This document shows positions 28,001-35,755 of a DNA stretch of 64,000 nt, piece by piece. Positions within the stretch are counted from its first letter, which is position 1; every line of letters starts with the position of its first letter. A model generated the notes under the pieces. It did no database searches. It saw only the letters and a list, made by a program, of their open reading frames with translations, and had not been told where the DNA came from. Made by a program: the position numbers and the translations under genes. Source of the stretch: an uncultured Saprospiraceae bacterium (lineage in GTDB: Bacteria; Bacteroidota; Bacteroidia; Chitinophagales; Saprospiraceae); NCBI GenBank assembly GCA_938015595.1, contig CALLPI010000004.1, positions 186,001 through 250,000 on the forward strand, written 5' to 3'.

Positions 28001-31000
28001 TCGAGTATGCCTTCACCTTCCCAGGTCAGCATACCCGATGGCGGAGCGCCCTGGAGTTGCAAGGTCAGTTGCAGAGTATCGGGACGTCCATCCCAGCATA
28101 TCAGCGGCGGCTGGGCGAGCTGCATCTGTACACTGGGGCAATTCCTGGCGCTGCATTCGGCAAAGGCTGTAACTGCTGGGCAAGGGCTATTGCTCAGAGC
28201 GGTCAGCAGGAGTTGCACTCGCTCACCTGGCATCAGGTTTTCCACCAGCAAGGAGGTATCTGACAGTCGAATGCCGTTTTGACCACCGGGCAGCCACACC
28301 TCTGTCAAGGCAGCATGCATTGGCGGCGACCACGCGAATTGTACTGATGTGTAAGTACTTGCTTCGCACCGGATTACAGGAGTGCTCAACCGAGGGAATA
28401 CCTCTGTAGTTGCCCGGACGGTGTCGCTGCGGCAACCATCGGCTTCCACCACTAGTGAAAATTCATACGTGCCTGCCTGATGGAGATGTGCATGATGCGG
28501 TCCTGCTCCTTGCCTTGGCATTGCATTGGCCGCGCCAAAATCCCAGTGATATACAGCGCCCGGCAAGGTATCGCCAGCATATTGTATAGTTATTTCCTCC
28601 TGTTGGCAAATGGCTGTATCAGCCAGTATGGCGGCCTCGGGCTTAGCCTGTACGGCAATGTGCAGGGTATCTGCATACACACACGACAAGTAAGTGTATG
28701 TGGCTTGTACTACAATGCTCTGGCCAACCATGTCGGCGGTGGGCTGCCATATCCCCAACAGTGTATCCACAATACCTGCACCACTCCAACGCCAAGTGCC
28801 GGGTAAAGTATCAGGATGTACAAAGGCATGCAATGCCATCGGCTCAGCATGGCCGCCCCAGCATACGGGCGTTATTGGCTGTATGGCTACATCCAGGTCG
28901 GGGCATTTGTTGAAGTGGCAGGTAGCGACGGCCTCCACATCAGCACAGGCACTCAAGCTCAGCGCACGTACCAGGACAAACGCTGTGTCGCCAGGCATCA
29001 GCCCGACTATGTACAGGCTGGTATTGTCGGGTAGTATGGTTGCCTGAAGATCAGTAGGCTGTACGGTTGTTTCGTAAGCCATAGCGCCTGGGATGCGCGG
29101 CCAGGTAAAAAGCAAGGAGGTGTCCGTACTTTGGCAATCAATAGTAAAGGGAGTCAAAGCAGTATCCACTTGTAAGGCCGCTAAGGCAGTATCGCTACGG
29201 CAGGAGGCTTCTTCTACCCACAATTGCAGGTTGTAAATGCCTGGAGTAGTCCAATTTAGTTGCAGCGTTCTTGGATCGGTCATAGCGATAGCAGGATCTC
29301 CTTCCGGCGTCCAGAAGTACTGGGCATGGGAGCCAGCAGCACCAGTGAAGACGGCATCGGCGGTAGTGCCTTCACATACACGCGCAGCTATGTCAAAGGC
29401 GGCTACGGGTGTTTGCCGCACCGGTATCCCCAGCGTATCGGCGCGCTGGCACAGCCCGTCGAAGTAGGTCGCCACTACAGGTATGGAAAGGCCGGCCATG
29501 CTATCGTGCGGCATCCAGAGGCCTTGGATACTATCCACAATGCCCGGTCCCGACCATCGCAACATACCTTGGCCGCTAGGGCCCTGCACTGCTGCCTGGA
29601 GGCGAAGGGTATCAATAGGTAGGCATACGGTATCCACAGGAGCAATCTGGACTGAAATATTGTCACAACTCTGTGTCTGGCACTCTACCAGTATGACAAC
29701 TTCATCGCAAATGTTTTCCGTGCCGGTCACCATGCGTACTAGGATTTGTTGCCCTGGCGTAAGTCCTATGATGAGGTAGCTAGTGTCAGAAGTAGGTATT
29801 CCCAGAGGACCATCAATTACATAGACCACCACCGAGCTGCTGTCAGCCAGGCGATTCCACACCAACTCGAGCTCCGTAAGTGCGGCATTGCACACTACGC
29901 GCGGCGTATCTACCTGGGAGCTAATACGCAACCCGCGCGTGTAAGGCAGCGATGAACAACCCTCGTCTTCTACAACAAGCGATAGCAACCGAAAACCCGG
30001 TGAAGGCCATAGCAATTCATATGGCCCCCTCCCGCTGCCATCAGCTACTATGGCGTCGGCAAAGTCCCAATGGAAGATGGCGTTGGGGCCAGCGCTGCCT
30101 GAGAAGGTGACCCTTGTTGTATCAGTGATGCACACTGAAGGCATTAGCGAAAAAGTTGCTGTTGGCCTAGGTCGAATAACAATAGTATCTGAAACCGAGC
30201 TCTGGCAGCCTGGTGCTCCCACTGTATAGACTACCGTGTGAGCGCCAACGGGCAGTACCGCAGGGTTGAACAGCGCTGCTGGTAAGCCGTTTATCATCCA
30301 GGTGCCGCCAGGGGTAGCGCCTGGGTCTAGCAGGCTGTTGAGCGCAATAGGCGGATCGCCCTGGCATATCGCAGCAGGGGGCGTCCACGCAGCACTGGGC
30401 GGTGGCGCTACGTTTATGAGTTGCACCAGGGTGTTGGTACATGGCGGCGTGCCAGCGGTGTAAACTACAGTATGCGATCCTGCCCCCCACACCCAAGGTT
30501 GGAAAACCGATACCAATGTGCCGTTCACCATCCACTGTCCATCGGATTGTGCGCCGGGTAGCAGCAAGTTGTTCAGCGGGAAAGCCGGCGAACTCGTGCA
30601 AAGCCAGGAAGGTGGTGTCCACAGTACATTGGGCAATGGATTGACCACGATAGATTGGGTGAGCGTTTGGATACAAGGGCCAGCGCCAGCGGTGTAAGTC
30701 ACCACATGCGTACCAGGCCCCAAAGTACCCGGGTAGAAAAAAGTGCCCGGTATCCCGTTGATAGTCCAGGTGCCGCCCGGCGTGGCGTTAGGGGCCAGCA
30801 GGCTGTACAGATCTACGGGCGGCGAGTGAGGGCACAGTTCGGAAGGCGGCGTCCAAGCGGCGTTGGCAGGCTGTACAGTAATGGTGACTTGCGCTGTCTC
30901 CTGGCACAGCGGCCCGAAGAAGAGGTCGTCCAGGGCAAAGTCATTGCCAGAGGGCTGAGTATTCTGGTTTACAATGCAGATGGTGGCAGTGGTGGCGGCG

Positions 31001-31713
31001 CCGGAGTTCCAGGTTTGGAAAAACTGCGTCCATTGGCAGAGTGCAGATGGCAACTGAAACGGGCTACCTAGTAAGTTTCCATTGATAGAAAACTGCAGGA
31101 TGGCCGGCGAGGTCGCTATCACCGAAGCCCCCCAGGCACTGAAGGCATAGTTGGTGTTGGGCATAACGTTTACGGTCTGGCACCATACGTTTTGGTTGGG
31201 CGTACTGGCGCCGTTGACCACCAGCATGTTGCCGCCGCCAGTGTGGTCACTGCAGTTGGCAAAATTAGTATGGGTGAGGTTGGCGTTGGTGGCTACGGCA
31301 AAAGTGCCCGCAAGCGACAACAAACCGAAGGGGCCACCAACACCGGGCACATAATTGCTGGTAAAGCCTGTCAGGCCAGCGTTGAAATCGCCATTAATGA
31401 TGAGGTTAGTTGTGCCCATGCTGCTCACAGTCAGGGTGTAAGTGGTGGTTTGGTGTACCGTAGCCTGGGTGTTAGGGCTATTGGGGTTGCTCAGCCCTGT
31501 AGCCGGCGACCAGACTGCACTCAGGTACGTCCCGCTTACGCTTGTGCCCAGGCTCAAGGTCTGGCCGGGTGTGCAGATGATTTGGTCAGGGCCAGGTTGA
31601 ATGGTAAAAGTACACGACGAAGCAGGGCAAAAAGAGACGAACGCAGCTCGCAATGCTCCAGAAGCAAGCACTATGAAAAAAAATGTTATCAATGGTTTCA
31701 CGGAGCCAAACAC
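25030..31713 (-). CDS. Giant secreted multi-repeat protein with gliding-motility C-terminal domain (T9SS type B)
   Basis: The 2,227-residue protein has a signal peptide, an Ig-like segment (about 35-100) and a jelly-roll, carbohydrate-binding-like segment (about 100-275, NLIINGDFNAGLTGF...FALDDLFFG). Three to four units of about 75 residues follow, with the pattern W-T-P-P...C...GGTW-INGxP...HTVVYT (about 280-515). Next come about five units of roughly 255 residues, each a PKD-like, a fibronectin-III-like and an Ig-like block. The last 100 residues are a CHU_C gliding-type domain (FVPSAFSPNQDGFND, FRIFDRWGESVFE, GWNGMHKGQPVKPAVFVYWL), which marks export by the type IX system. It is probably a surface adhesin. 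The start is GTG; a second in-frame GTG at 31701 (MKPLITFFF) is equally plausible and better spaced from the -7 element at 31727. Confidence 0.9.
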   Translation of the reverse strand: MFGSVKPLITFFFIVLASGALRAAFVSFCPASSCTFTIQPGPDQIICTPGQTLSLGTSVSGTYLSAVWSPATGLSNPNSPNTQATVHQTTTYTLTVSSMGTTNLIINGDFNAGLTGFTSNYVPGVGGPFGLLSLAGTFAVATNANLTHTNFANCSDHTGGGNMLVVNGASTPNQNVWCQTVNVMPNTNYAFSAWGASVIATSPAILQFSINGNLLGSPFQLPSALCQWTQFFQTWNSGAATTATICIVNQNTQPSGNDFALDDLFFGPLCQETAQVTITVQPANAAWTPPSELCPHSPPVDLYSLLAPNATPGGTWTINGIPGTFFYPGTLGPGTHVVTYTAGAGPCIQTLTQSIVVNPLPNVLWTPPSWLCTSSPAFPLNNLLLPGAQSDGQWMVNGTLVSVFQPWVWGAGSHTVVYTAGTPPCTNTLVQLINVAPPPSAAWTPPAAICQGDPPIALNSLLDPGATPGGTWMINGLPAALFNPAVLPVGAHTVVYTVGAPGCQSSVSDTIVIRPRPTATFSLMPSVCITDTTRVTFSGSAGPNAIFHWDFADAIVADGSGRGPYELLWPSPGFRLLSLVVEDEGCSSLPYTRGLRISSQVDTPRVVCNAALTELELVWNRLADSSSVVVYVIDGPLGIPTSDTSYLIIGLTPGQQILVRMVTGTENICDEVVILVECQTQSCDNISVQIAPVDTVCLPIDTLRLQAAVQGPSGQGMLRWSGPGIVDSIQGLWMPHDSMAGLSIPVVATYFDGLCQRADTLGIPVRQTPVAAFDIAARVCEGTTADAVFTGAAGSHAQYFWTPEGDPAIAMTDPRTLQLNWTTPGIYNLQLWVEEASCRSDTALAALQVDTALTPFTIDCQSTDTSLLFTWPRIPGAMAYETTVQPTDLQATILPDNTSLYIVGLMPGDTAFVLVRALSLSACADVEAVATCHFNKCPDLDVAIQPITPVCWGGHAEPMALHAFVHPDTLPGTWRWSGAGIVDTLLGIWQPTADMVGQSIVVQATYTYLSCVYADTLHIAVQAKPEAAILADTAICQQEEITIQYAGDTLPGAVYHWDFGAANAMPRQGAGPHHAHLHQAGTYEFSLVVEADGCRSDTVRATTEVFPRLSTPVIRCEASTYTSVQFAWSPPMHAALTEVWLPGGQNGIRLSDTSLLVENLMPGERVQLLLTALSNSPCPAVTAFAECSARNCPSVQMQLAQPPLICWDGRPDTLQLTLQLQGAPPSGMLTWEGEGILEPAAGLWASQVNMVGRVVWAKAIFQEDVCILADSVAIRVQATPQISLQYDSLICLSEMASIVFNGQADPQATYIWQAPGAVLSTGTGPGPHSLQYAEPGLYEVILLVNNLGCLSQPVAAHIQVDALLDTPVIECSATYSEVVLSWPRIPHAAAYTVQPQGGISGVLSSDTVYTIGGLMPGQQVSAVWQAHSLNACPNAVLPVSCSTVPCPNVSLTVQAPERICLDHQPDTLQLALELTGASAAGRVQWEGEGILDANIGRWASEPGMAGRSIWVKAIYTDDVCVYADSATIAVFNRPEANFMADTLVCVTSSAIAQYIGQADPNAQFHWQFGNAAAMPGSGAGPQILSFPAPGIYDIGLTVEANGCASEPVFRFVQVDDTLLRPQIQCEATYTSIAFSWPPIPDAGGYQVMLPPGLNFQWTSSTSLRLDSLPPGSPVGIVVQAQSQNACPSTQSTLTCQTIMCPAVSLQWTAPAVVCAGAPCIIQWQANSPAARAAFEVTFTDGTQTWTLDGLQDGDTWSFLPTASTVLQILSVRNANLPFCPVDVPAALEVSVEHRPSAGIPLPALSVCAQSDTLIALHHLLQGADAGGLWGVVLGSPSVTPGSFQAVEGLFRPGENPAELYRFQYVIPASTACPADTAVALIQLLPLPPANAGPDRTLTCLNPVISIGGSSPQAGLRYHWTTADGRLLDDDIPLVEVDAPGHYRLEVTDLTTGCHAWDETEVRSEIAVLQPEVLSEPISCYGANDAFIEVLQVQGGQPPLAYALNNGTFGAQKAFRRLTPGDYRLRIRDAAGCETERTFRFEQPPPLQARLDAPGILAEPPSIRLSDSLRLELQVNVPASEIASVHWIPDLCRNCLQVSLMPLHTETYAATVTSTRGCTASAWLTVLVDRRPMVFVPSAFSPNQDGFNDILAVFAGAQVRQIRSFRIFDRWGESVFEAYNFPPNNPEYGWNGMHKGQPVKPAVFVYWLEVDTIDGDTHLFKGEVTVLR

Positions 31714-31726
31714 TTAAAGCAGCTAA

Positions 31727-31734
31727 CAAAACTA
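31727..31734 (-). promoter_or_regulatory. -7 promoter element of the giant T9SS gene
   Basis: On the minus strand TAGTTTTG matches TAnnTTTG. It is 13 bases before the GTG at 31713 and 25 before the GTG at 31701. Confidence 0.5.
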
Positions 31735-31772
31735 AAGGTTTATTCAGTTGCACGCAATTTTTTGTTGCATCA

Positions 31773-31805
31773 TTTGTGTATTGAGCGCACGCACGCCTAT
31801 CTTTG
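31773..31805 (+). promoter_or_regulatory. Promoter of the trp leader and trpE
   Basis: Both elements of the Bacteroidota promoter are present: TTTG at 31773-31776 and TATCTTTG at 31798-31805, with a 21-base spacer. Transcription should begin near 31811, about a dozen bases before the leader-peptide ATG. Confidence 0.75.
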
Positions 31806-31823
31806 AGGGCGAAAAAATTAACT

Positions 31824-31886
31824 ATGGTTATAAGCCTGCAAGCACTGCGTTGGTGGCGCCCGCATTCGGATATCCGGGTGAGGTGA
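31824..31886 (+). CDS. trpL: Predicted tryptophan leader peptide
   Basis: A 20-codon frame, ATG to TGA, contains two adjacent TGG codons at 31851-31856 (...ALRWWRPHS...). It begins about a dozen bases after the predicted transcript start and lies wholly upstream of a terminator hairpin and trpE. Tandem Trp codons in a short leader frame before a trp gene are the hallmark of attenuation by ribosome stalling. The peptide itself is probably unstable and has no other role. No Shine-Dalgarno sequence is evident, as is usual in this phylum. Confidence 0.82.
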   Translation: MVISLQALRWWRPHSDIRVR

Positions 31887-31947
31887 CAAAGTCGTGGCTT
31901 GCAGCAAACAAAAATCGGCTTGTCGGTTCGCTCGGCAAGCCGGTTTT
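31836..31947 (+). promoter_or_regulatory. trpE transcription attenuator (competing RNA segments)
   Basis: Four segments can be read. Segment 1 is CTGCAAGC (31836-31843), inside the leader frame before the Trp codons. Segment 2 is GCTTGCAG (31897-31904), a perfect 8-base complement of segment 1. Segment 3 is CGGCTTG (31916-31922) and segment 4 is CAAGCCG (31936-31942); 3 and 4 pair as the terminator. The 7-base GGCTTGC at 31896-31902, overlapping segment 2, is also perfectly complementary to GCAAGCC at 31935-31941, overlapping segment 4. A ribosome stalled at the Trp codons would cover segment 1 and free segment 2 to compete for segment 4, allowing read-through. A ribosome at the TGA stop would cover segment 2 and let 3:4 form. 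The mechanism is inferred from base pairing. Confidence 0.75.
31911..31947 (+). terminator. Attenuator terminator before trpE
   Basis: The arms AAAATCGGCTTG (31911-31922) and CAAGCCGGTTTT (31936-31947) pair through A-U, a T-G wobble and a 7-bp GC-rich core, and the hairpin is followed by GATTTT. It ends 22 bases before the trpE ATG, inside the trpE transcript leader. Confidence 0.8.
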
Positions 31948-31968
31948 GATTTTAAAATACACCGAATC

Positions 31969-33381
31969 ATGAGTACTTCCCAAGTTTTGACCCTGCAATG
32001 CCGAGTGCGCCGCCACCTGGCCGACATGCAAACGCCCGTAGGTGCTTACCTGAAGCTGCGCGACTACTACCCCTGCCCAGTGCTGTTGGAGAACAACGAC
32101 TTTGGCAGCCTAGAGGATTGCCGTTCGTTTATTGGCCTGGATCCGATAGCTACTTTCAAAGTGGAAAAGGGGCTGATCTCCGTAACTATTGGTGGGCAGG
32201 CTACCCTGCAGAGACCCGTAACCGATGTGACCGATGTACCAGAGCAACTGTATCGCTTCCTGTCAGGGTTCCAGCCAGTGTATGAGACGCCTTACGCCGG
32301 CTTTAACGGGCTGATCGGCTATACGGGCTTCGACGGTGTGCAGCATTTCGATACCCTGTGCTTTGACCCTGACAAACGCCGTATGGATGTACCGGAACTT
32401 TGCTACCACCTCTACCGCTTTGTAGTGGCGTTCAATCACTTCAAGGATGAGCTTTATGTGGTGGAAAACCTGCTGCCCGGGCAGCCTTCTGAGCTGGATC
32501 GCCTGGAAACCCGCTTGTGGAGCTGGAAAATGCCAACCTATTCCTTTTGCCTGCAAGGCCAGGAATTCAGCAACCTGGATGACAAGCAGTTTCTAGACTT
32601 GGTGGACGCTGGTAAGTACCACTGCCATCGAGGGGATGTATTCCAGATTGTGTTTTCGCGCCAGTTCGCACAGCGTTTCCGCGGCGACGACTTCAACGTG
32701 TATCGCGTGCTGCGCTCGGTAAATCCTTCGCCTTATCTGTTTTACGCCGACTTTGGCAGCTATCGCATTTTTGGCTCTTCGCCCGAGACCCAGATGTCCA
32801 TTGTATCGGGCGTGGCCAGGGTAAACCCCATAGCCGGCACCTACCGCCGCAGTGGCAACCCCACCGAAGACGCCCAAAGGGCTGTAGCCCTGGCTGCCGA
32901 TGCCAAAGAAAACGCCGAGCACATCATGCTGGTGGACCTGGCCCGCAACGACCTTGGCCGCCACGCAGAGAACGTGCGCGTGCGCGATCTCAAACACATC
33001 CATTTTTACAGCCACGTCATTCACCTCGTATCCAAAGTAGAAGGCGACTTACCCCCTGGAGCCAATCCAGTGCAGATTTTCGCCGACACTTTTCCGGCAG
33101 GCACACTTTCCGGCGCGCCAAAGTACAAAGCCATCGAACTGATTGACCGCTATGAAAACCAGAACCGAGGCGTATATGGCGGAGCCATTGGGCTGATGGA
33201 TTTTAACGGCGATATGAACAAGGCCATTGTTATTCGCTCTTTTTTCAGCAAAGACCACTGCCTGTATTACCAGGCCGGCGCCGGCATAGTAGCCGTCAGC
33301 CAACCCCAAAGCGAACTCCAAGAAGTACACAACAAACTGGGCGCACTCAAAAAGGCTATGCTGGATGCACAAGGGCTTTAG
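31969..33381 (+). CDS. trpE: Anthranilate synthase component I
   Basis: The 470-residue enzyme makes anthranilate from chorismate, with ammonia supplied by TrpG. The chorismate-binding domain shows FSRQFAQRF, SPYLFYADFGSYRIFGSSPE, NPIAGTYRR, AENAEHIMLVDLARND-type sequence and PAGTLSGAPKYKAIELID. PabB is the main alternative, but the Trp leader upstream argues for TrpE. The N-terminal Trp-binding motif is LLEN at about residue 39 instead of the usual LLES, which could change feedback inhibition. I chose the ATG at 31969 (MSTSQVLTL). The other trp genes are not in this window; an aminotransferase follows behind its own promoter. Confidence 0.92.
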   Translation: MSTSQVLTLQCRVRRHLADMQTPVGAYLKLRDYYPCPVLLENNDFGSLEDCRSFIGLDPIATFKVEKGLISVTIGGQATLQRPVTDVTDVPEQLYRFLSGFQPVYETPYAGFNGLIGYTGFDGVQHFDTLCFDPDKRRMDVPELCYHLYRFVVAFNHFKDELYVVENLLPGQPSELDRLETRLWSWKMPTYSFCLQGQEFSNLDDKQFLDLVDAGKYHCHRGDVFQIVFSRQFAQRFRGDDFNVYRVLRSVNPSPYLFYADFGSYRIFGSSPETQMSIVSGVARVNPIAGTYRRSGNPTEDAQRAVALAADAKENAEHIMLVDLARNDLGRHAENVRVRDLKHIHFYSHVIHLVSKVEGDLPPGANPVQIFADTFPAGTLSGAPKYKAIELIDRYENQNRGVYGGAIGLMDFNGDMNKAIVIRSFFSKDHCLYYQAGAGIVAVSQPQSELQEVHNKLGALKKAMLDAQGL

Positions 33382-33437
33382 CAATTGTATGCCTGCACAA
33401 TATTCGATAGCAGCTTAGCCATTTTGCAAATTAACCT

Positions 33438-33445
33438 TACCTTTG
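33438..33445 (+). promoter_or_regulatory. -7 promoter element of the aminotransferase gene
   Basis: TACCTTTG matches TAnnTTTG, 18 bases before the ATG at 33464. It makes the in-frame TTG at 33443 impossible as a start. Confidence 0.6.
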
Positions 33446-33463
33446 CAGTCCAAAACCAAATAC

Positions 33464-34702
33464 ATGCCCAACATATCCACGCGAGGCCAGCTCACCCCGC
33501 TGTCGCCGTTTCGCAAATTCGCTCCCTTGGCCGAAGCTGCCAAAGCACGAGGCCTTAAAATTTACCACCTGAACATAGGCCAGCCCGACATTCTCACCCC
33601 GCCTTACGCCCTTCAGGCCGTGCGCGAGCACCCGCTTCGCGTGCTGGAGTACAGCGCGGCAGAGGGCAACCTGTCGTACCGCCAAAAGCTGGCTCAATAC
33701 TACCAGCGCTTTGGCGTGGAGGTAGCACCGCAGCAAATCATTGTGACTACCGGCGCTTCGGAGGCCATCTACCTGGGGCTGCTGAGCTGCTTCAACCAGG
33801 GCGACGAAATCCTCTCGCCAGAGCCTTTCTATGCCAATTACAACGGCTTCGCCCACATGGCCGACTTGCAGGTGCGCGCCATTACCTGCCGCATTGAGAA
33901 CGGGTTTGCCCTGCCTTCTGCGAACGAGTTCGAAGCAGCTTTAACCTCTCAGACAAAAGGCATCTTTCTATGCAACCCGAACAACCCTACTGGCTGCCTG
34001 TATCCCGAAGCTGCTCTACGCGAACTAGCCGAAGTGGTGCGCCGGCACGACCTCTACCTGTTCATGGATGAGGTGTACCGGGAGTTTTGCTACGACGAGC
34101 AGGATTTCTTCTCCGCTCTTCGCTTGGACGATATCCGCGAGCACGTGGTGGTCATTGACTCTGTATCCAAGCGCTACAGCGCCTGTGGAGCCAGAGTGGG
34201 GGCGCTAGTGTCGTACAATGAAGACGTACTGGAGGCTGTATCGCGCTATGCCAAACTGCGCCTTAGCCCGCCAGCTTATGGCCAAATCCTGGCACAGGCA
34301 GCTCTTGAACACGACGCTGCCTATCTGGAAGAAGTCAAATCGGAGTACGAGCTGCGCCGCCGCACAGTATTCAACCGCTTGCAGCAGATGCCTGGCGTAA
34401 CCTGCTACCTACCCGGAGGTGCATTCTATTGCTTTGCTCGTTTTCCCATTGATGATGCTGATCGTTTTTGCCGCTGGTTGCTCGAAGACTTCGAGTACAA
34501 TGGGGGTACGGTGATGCTCTCACCTGGAGCAGGCTTTTACGCCACAGCAGGCTTAGGGGGCAATGAGGTACGCATGGCCTATGTGATCAATCGTCAAGAT
34601 CTGGAGGCTGCCATGGATTGCCTGGAGCGCGCGCTGGAAGTCTATCCTGGCAGGGTTCGCCCAGAGGAAATCATGGCCGAGGAAACAGCAGGCGCGCTGT
34701 AG
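33464..34702 (+). CDS. Pyridoxal-phosphate-dependent aminotransferase, class I/II
   Basis: The 412-residue fold-type I aminotransferase shows the substrate-side NIGQPDI, the cofactor-stacking motif TTGASEAIYLGL, NPNNPTG, MDEVYREF, and the PLP-binding Lys in DSVSKRYSACGARVG. The class includes aspartate and aromatic aminotransferases; substrate cannot be fixed from sequence. The position after trpE could suggest aromatic metabolism, but it has its own -7 promoter and need not be co-regulated. Confidence 0.88.
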   Translation: MPNISTRGQLTPLSPFRKFAPLAEAAKARGLKIYHLNIGQPDILTPPYALQAVREHPLRVLEYSAAEGNLSYRQKLAQYYQRFGVEVAPQQIIVTTGASEAIYLGLLSCFNQGDEILSPEPFYANYNGFAHMADLQVRAITCRIENGFALPSANEFEAALTSQTKGIFLCNPNNPTGCLYPEAALRELAEVVRRHDLYLFMDEVYREFCYDEQDFFSALRLDDIREHVVVIDSVSKRYSACGARVGALVSYNEDVLEAVSRYAKLRLSPPAYGQILAQAALEHDAAYLEEVKSEYELRRRTVFNRLQQMPGVTCYLPGGAFYCFARFPIDDADRFCRWLLEDFEYNGGTVMLSPGAGFYATAGLGGNEVRMAYVINRQDLEAAMDCLERALEVYPGRVRPEEIMAEETAGAL

Positions 34703-34715
34703 CTGCCGCAGCGGA

Positions 34716-35283
34716 TTACTTCACGCAGACGTTGAAAGCAGCTGCCAGCTCAATGTGTTCATCAACATTGAAACTGTCAATAGGTGCTAACATCTGATCT
34801 GATCTTCGGGGTGCGTACCCTACCACAGTGGTGAGTTTGCCCGAAGTGGCAGCGGAATCAATCAGTTGATTGCGATACCCATTGGCATCTATTGTGGTGT
34901 TCATTAGCCTCAGGCCATCTAAAATTATCCTGAAAAAGGAAGAGATGATGGCCACTTTCGTTGAGGCGAACTAACGAGCGTGAGGTTTTTGGCAGGTGTC
35001 TGGGTTTCATCCAGTAGGGTAATATTGCCGTTGTAAGTGGTGTGGGCGGAGAGATTACCCCCGAACAATCATGGGAGGCTCGCCTCCTTCGCCGTCTAGG
35101 CCGCGCCAGGTGAGCACTATTTGCGGGCCACCGTTTTGAGGCGTCAGCGTGTAAATCGGTGCAGTAAAGTTTTCGTCCAGCAGATCATGATTAGGCCTAC
35201 CATCATCGCATTGAAAGGCAAAACTCAGCCAGGCTACAAGTGCCAGAGCGTATAGCCCAAAGGCAGCTTATTATAATGCATGT
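34716..35283 (-). pseudogene. Decayed lipoprotein gene of a Bacteroidota surface/periplasmic family
   Basis: Three minus-strand frames together give one protein. First comes a lipoprotein signal ending in WLSFAFQC, then DDGRPNHDLLDENFTAPIYT and NGGPQIVLTWRGLDGEGG. A frame shift in the G run near 35067 leads to NLSAHTTYNGNITLLDETQT. A second shift near 34950-34985 leads to the tail ANGYRNQLIDSAATSGKLTT...SFNVDEHIELAAAFNVCVK. This pattern (APIYTLT..., TTYNGxIxLL(D/N)E, DANGxxxGL, SGxLT) matches a small lipoprotein family I know from Bacteroidota. No start codon is left before the signal (a TAA stop is in frame). The gene is most likely dead. Confidence 0.7.
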
Positions 35284-35755
35284 TTTTGGTGAACGCGACC
35301 ATTTTTGTGTATTCCTACTTGAATAAACGCCCATACATAAGTGATGCTGATTTTTGTGCAAAAATTTCGGCAATATCTCCTCTTTTTTATTCCTCGATGC
35401 TTCGCATATTAGCGCTGAAGCCTATTGCCGGTAGGGCGATGCCATGTATGTTGGCCTTTTGCTCAGTTCCTTGATTTAGGCCAGTTGTAGATGCTGTTTG
35501 ATGTGATCTAATCTCTTGAACAATGCCGAAATGATAGGGTAGGTTCTCCTTTTGGGCGCATTCGTACATGCCTTTAGAGAACGACTTGCGTCGTCCTTTT
35601 TTTCACCTTGAGCTTGCATACCATCATCAACTTGCCAAAGCAGTACAGTTGGGATAGGAAGATACTGGCTGGTATGCACCGCGCGACATGTAGCCTCTTC
35701 TTTTATCTGATGCAGCCAGGTGCCTTCCCGGATAGTAGAAAACTGGCCCAGGTAC
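35284..35755. other. Unassigned stretch between pseudogene and TonB receptor
   Basis: Several short frames of 60-67 codons occur on both strands (for example 35280-35474 plus and 35476-35679 minus), but none shows a family motif or signal. The minus-strand frames directly behind the receptor gene may be remains of another broken gene. I do not assign a function. Confidence 0.4.

Noticed and set aside
25030-31713. Internal repeats in the giant gene considered as a CRISPR-like or satellite array
   Set aside because: The repeats are long, divergent at DNA level and encode protein domains; no short direct repeats with unique spacers were seen anywhere in the window.
31748-31972. 74-codon open frame across the trp leader as a real gene
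   Set aside because: It begins upstream of the promoter's -7 element and runs through the terminator. The 20-codon frame with tandem Trp codons explains the region better.
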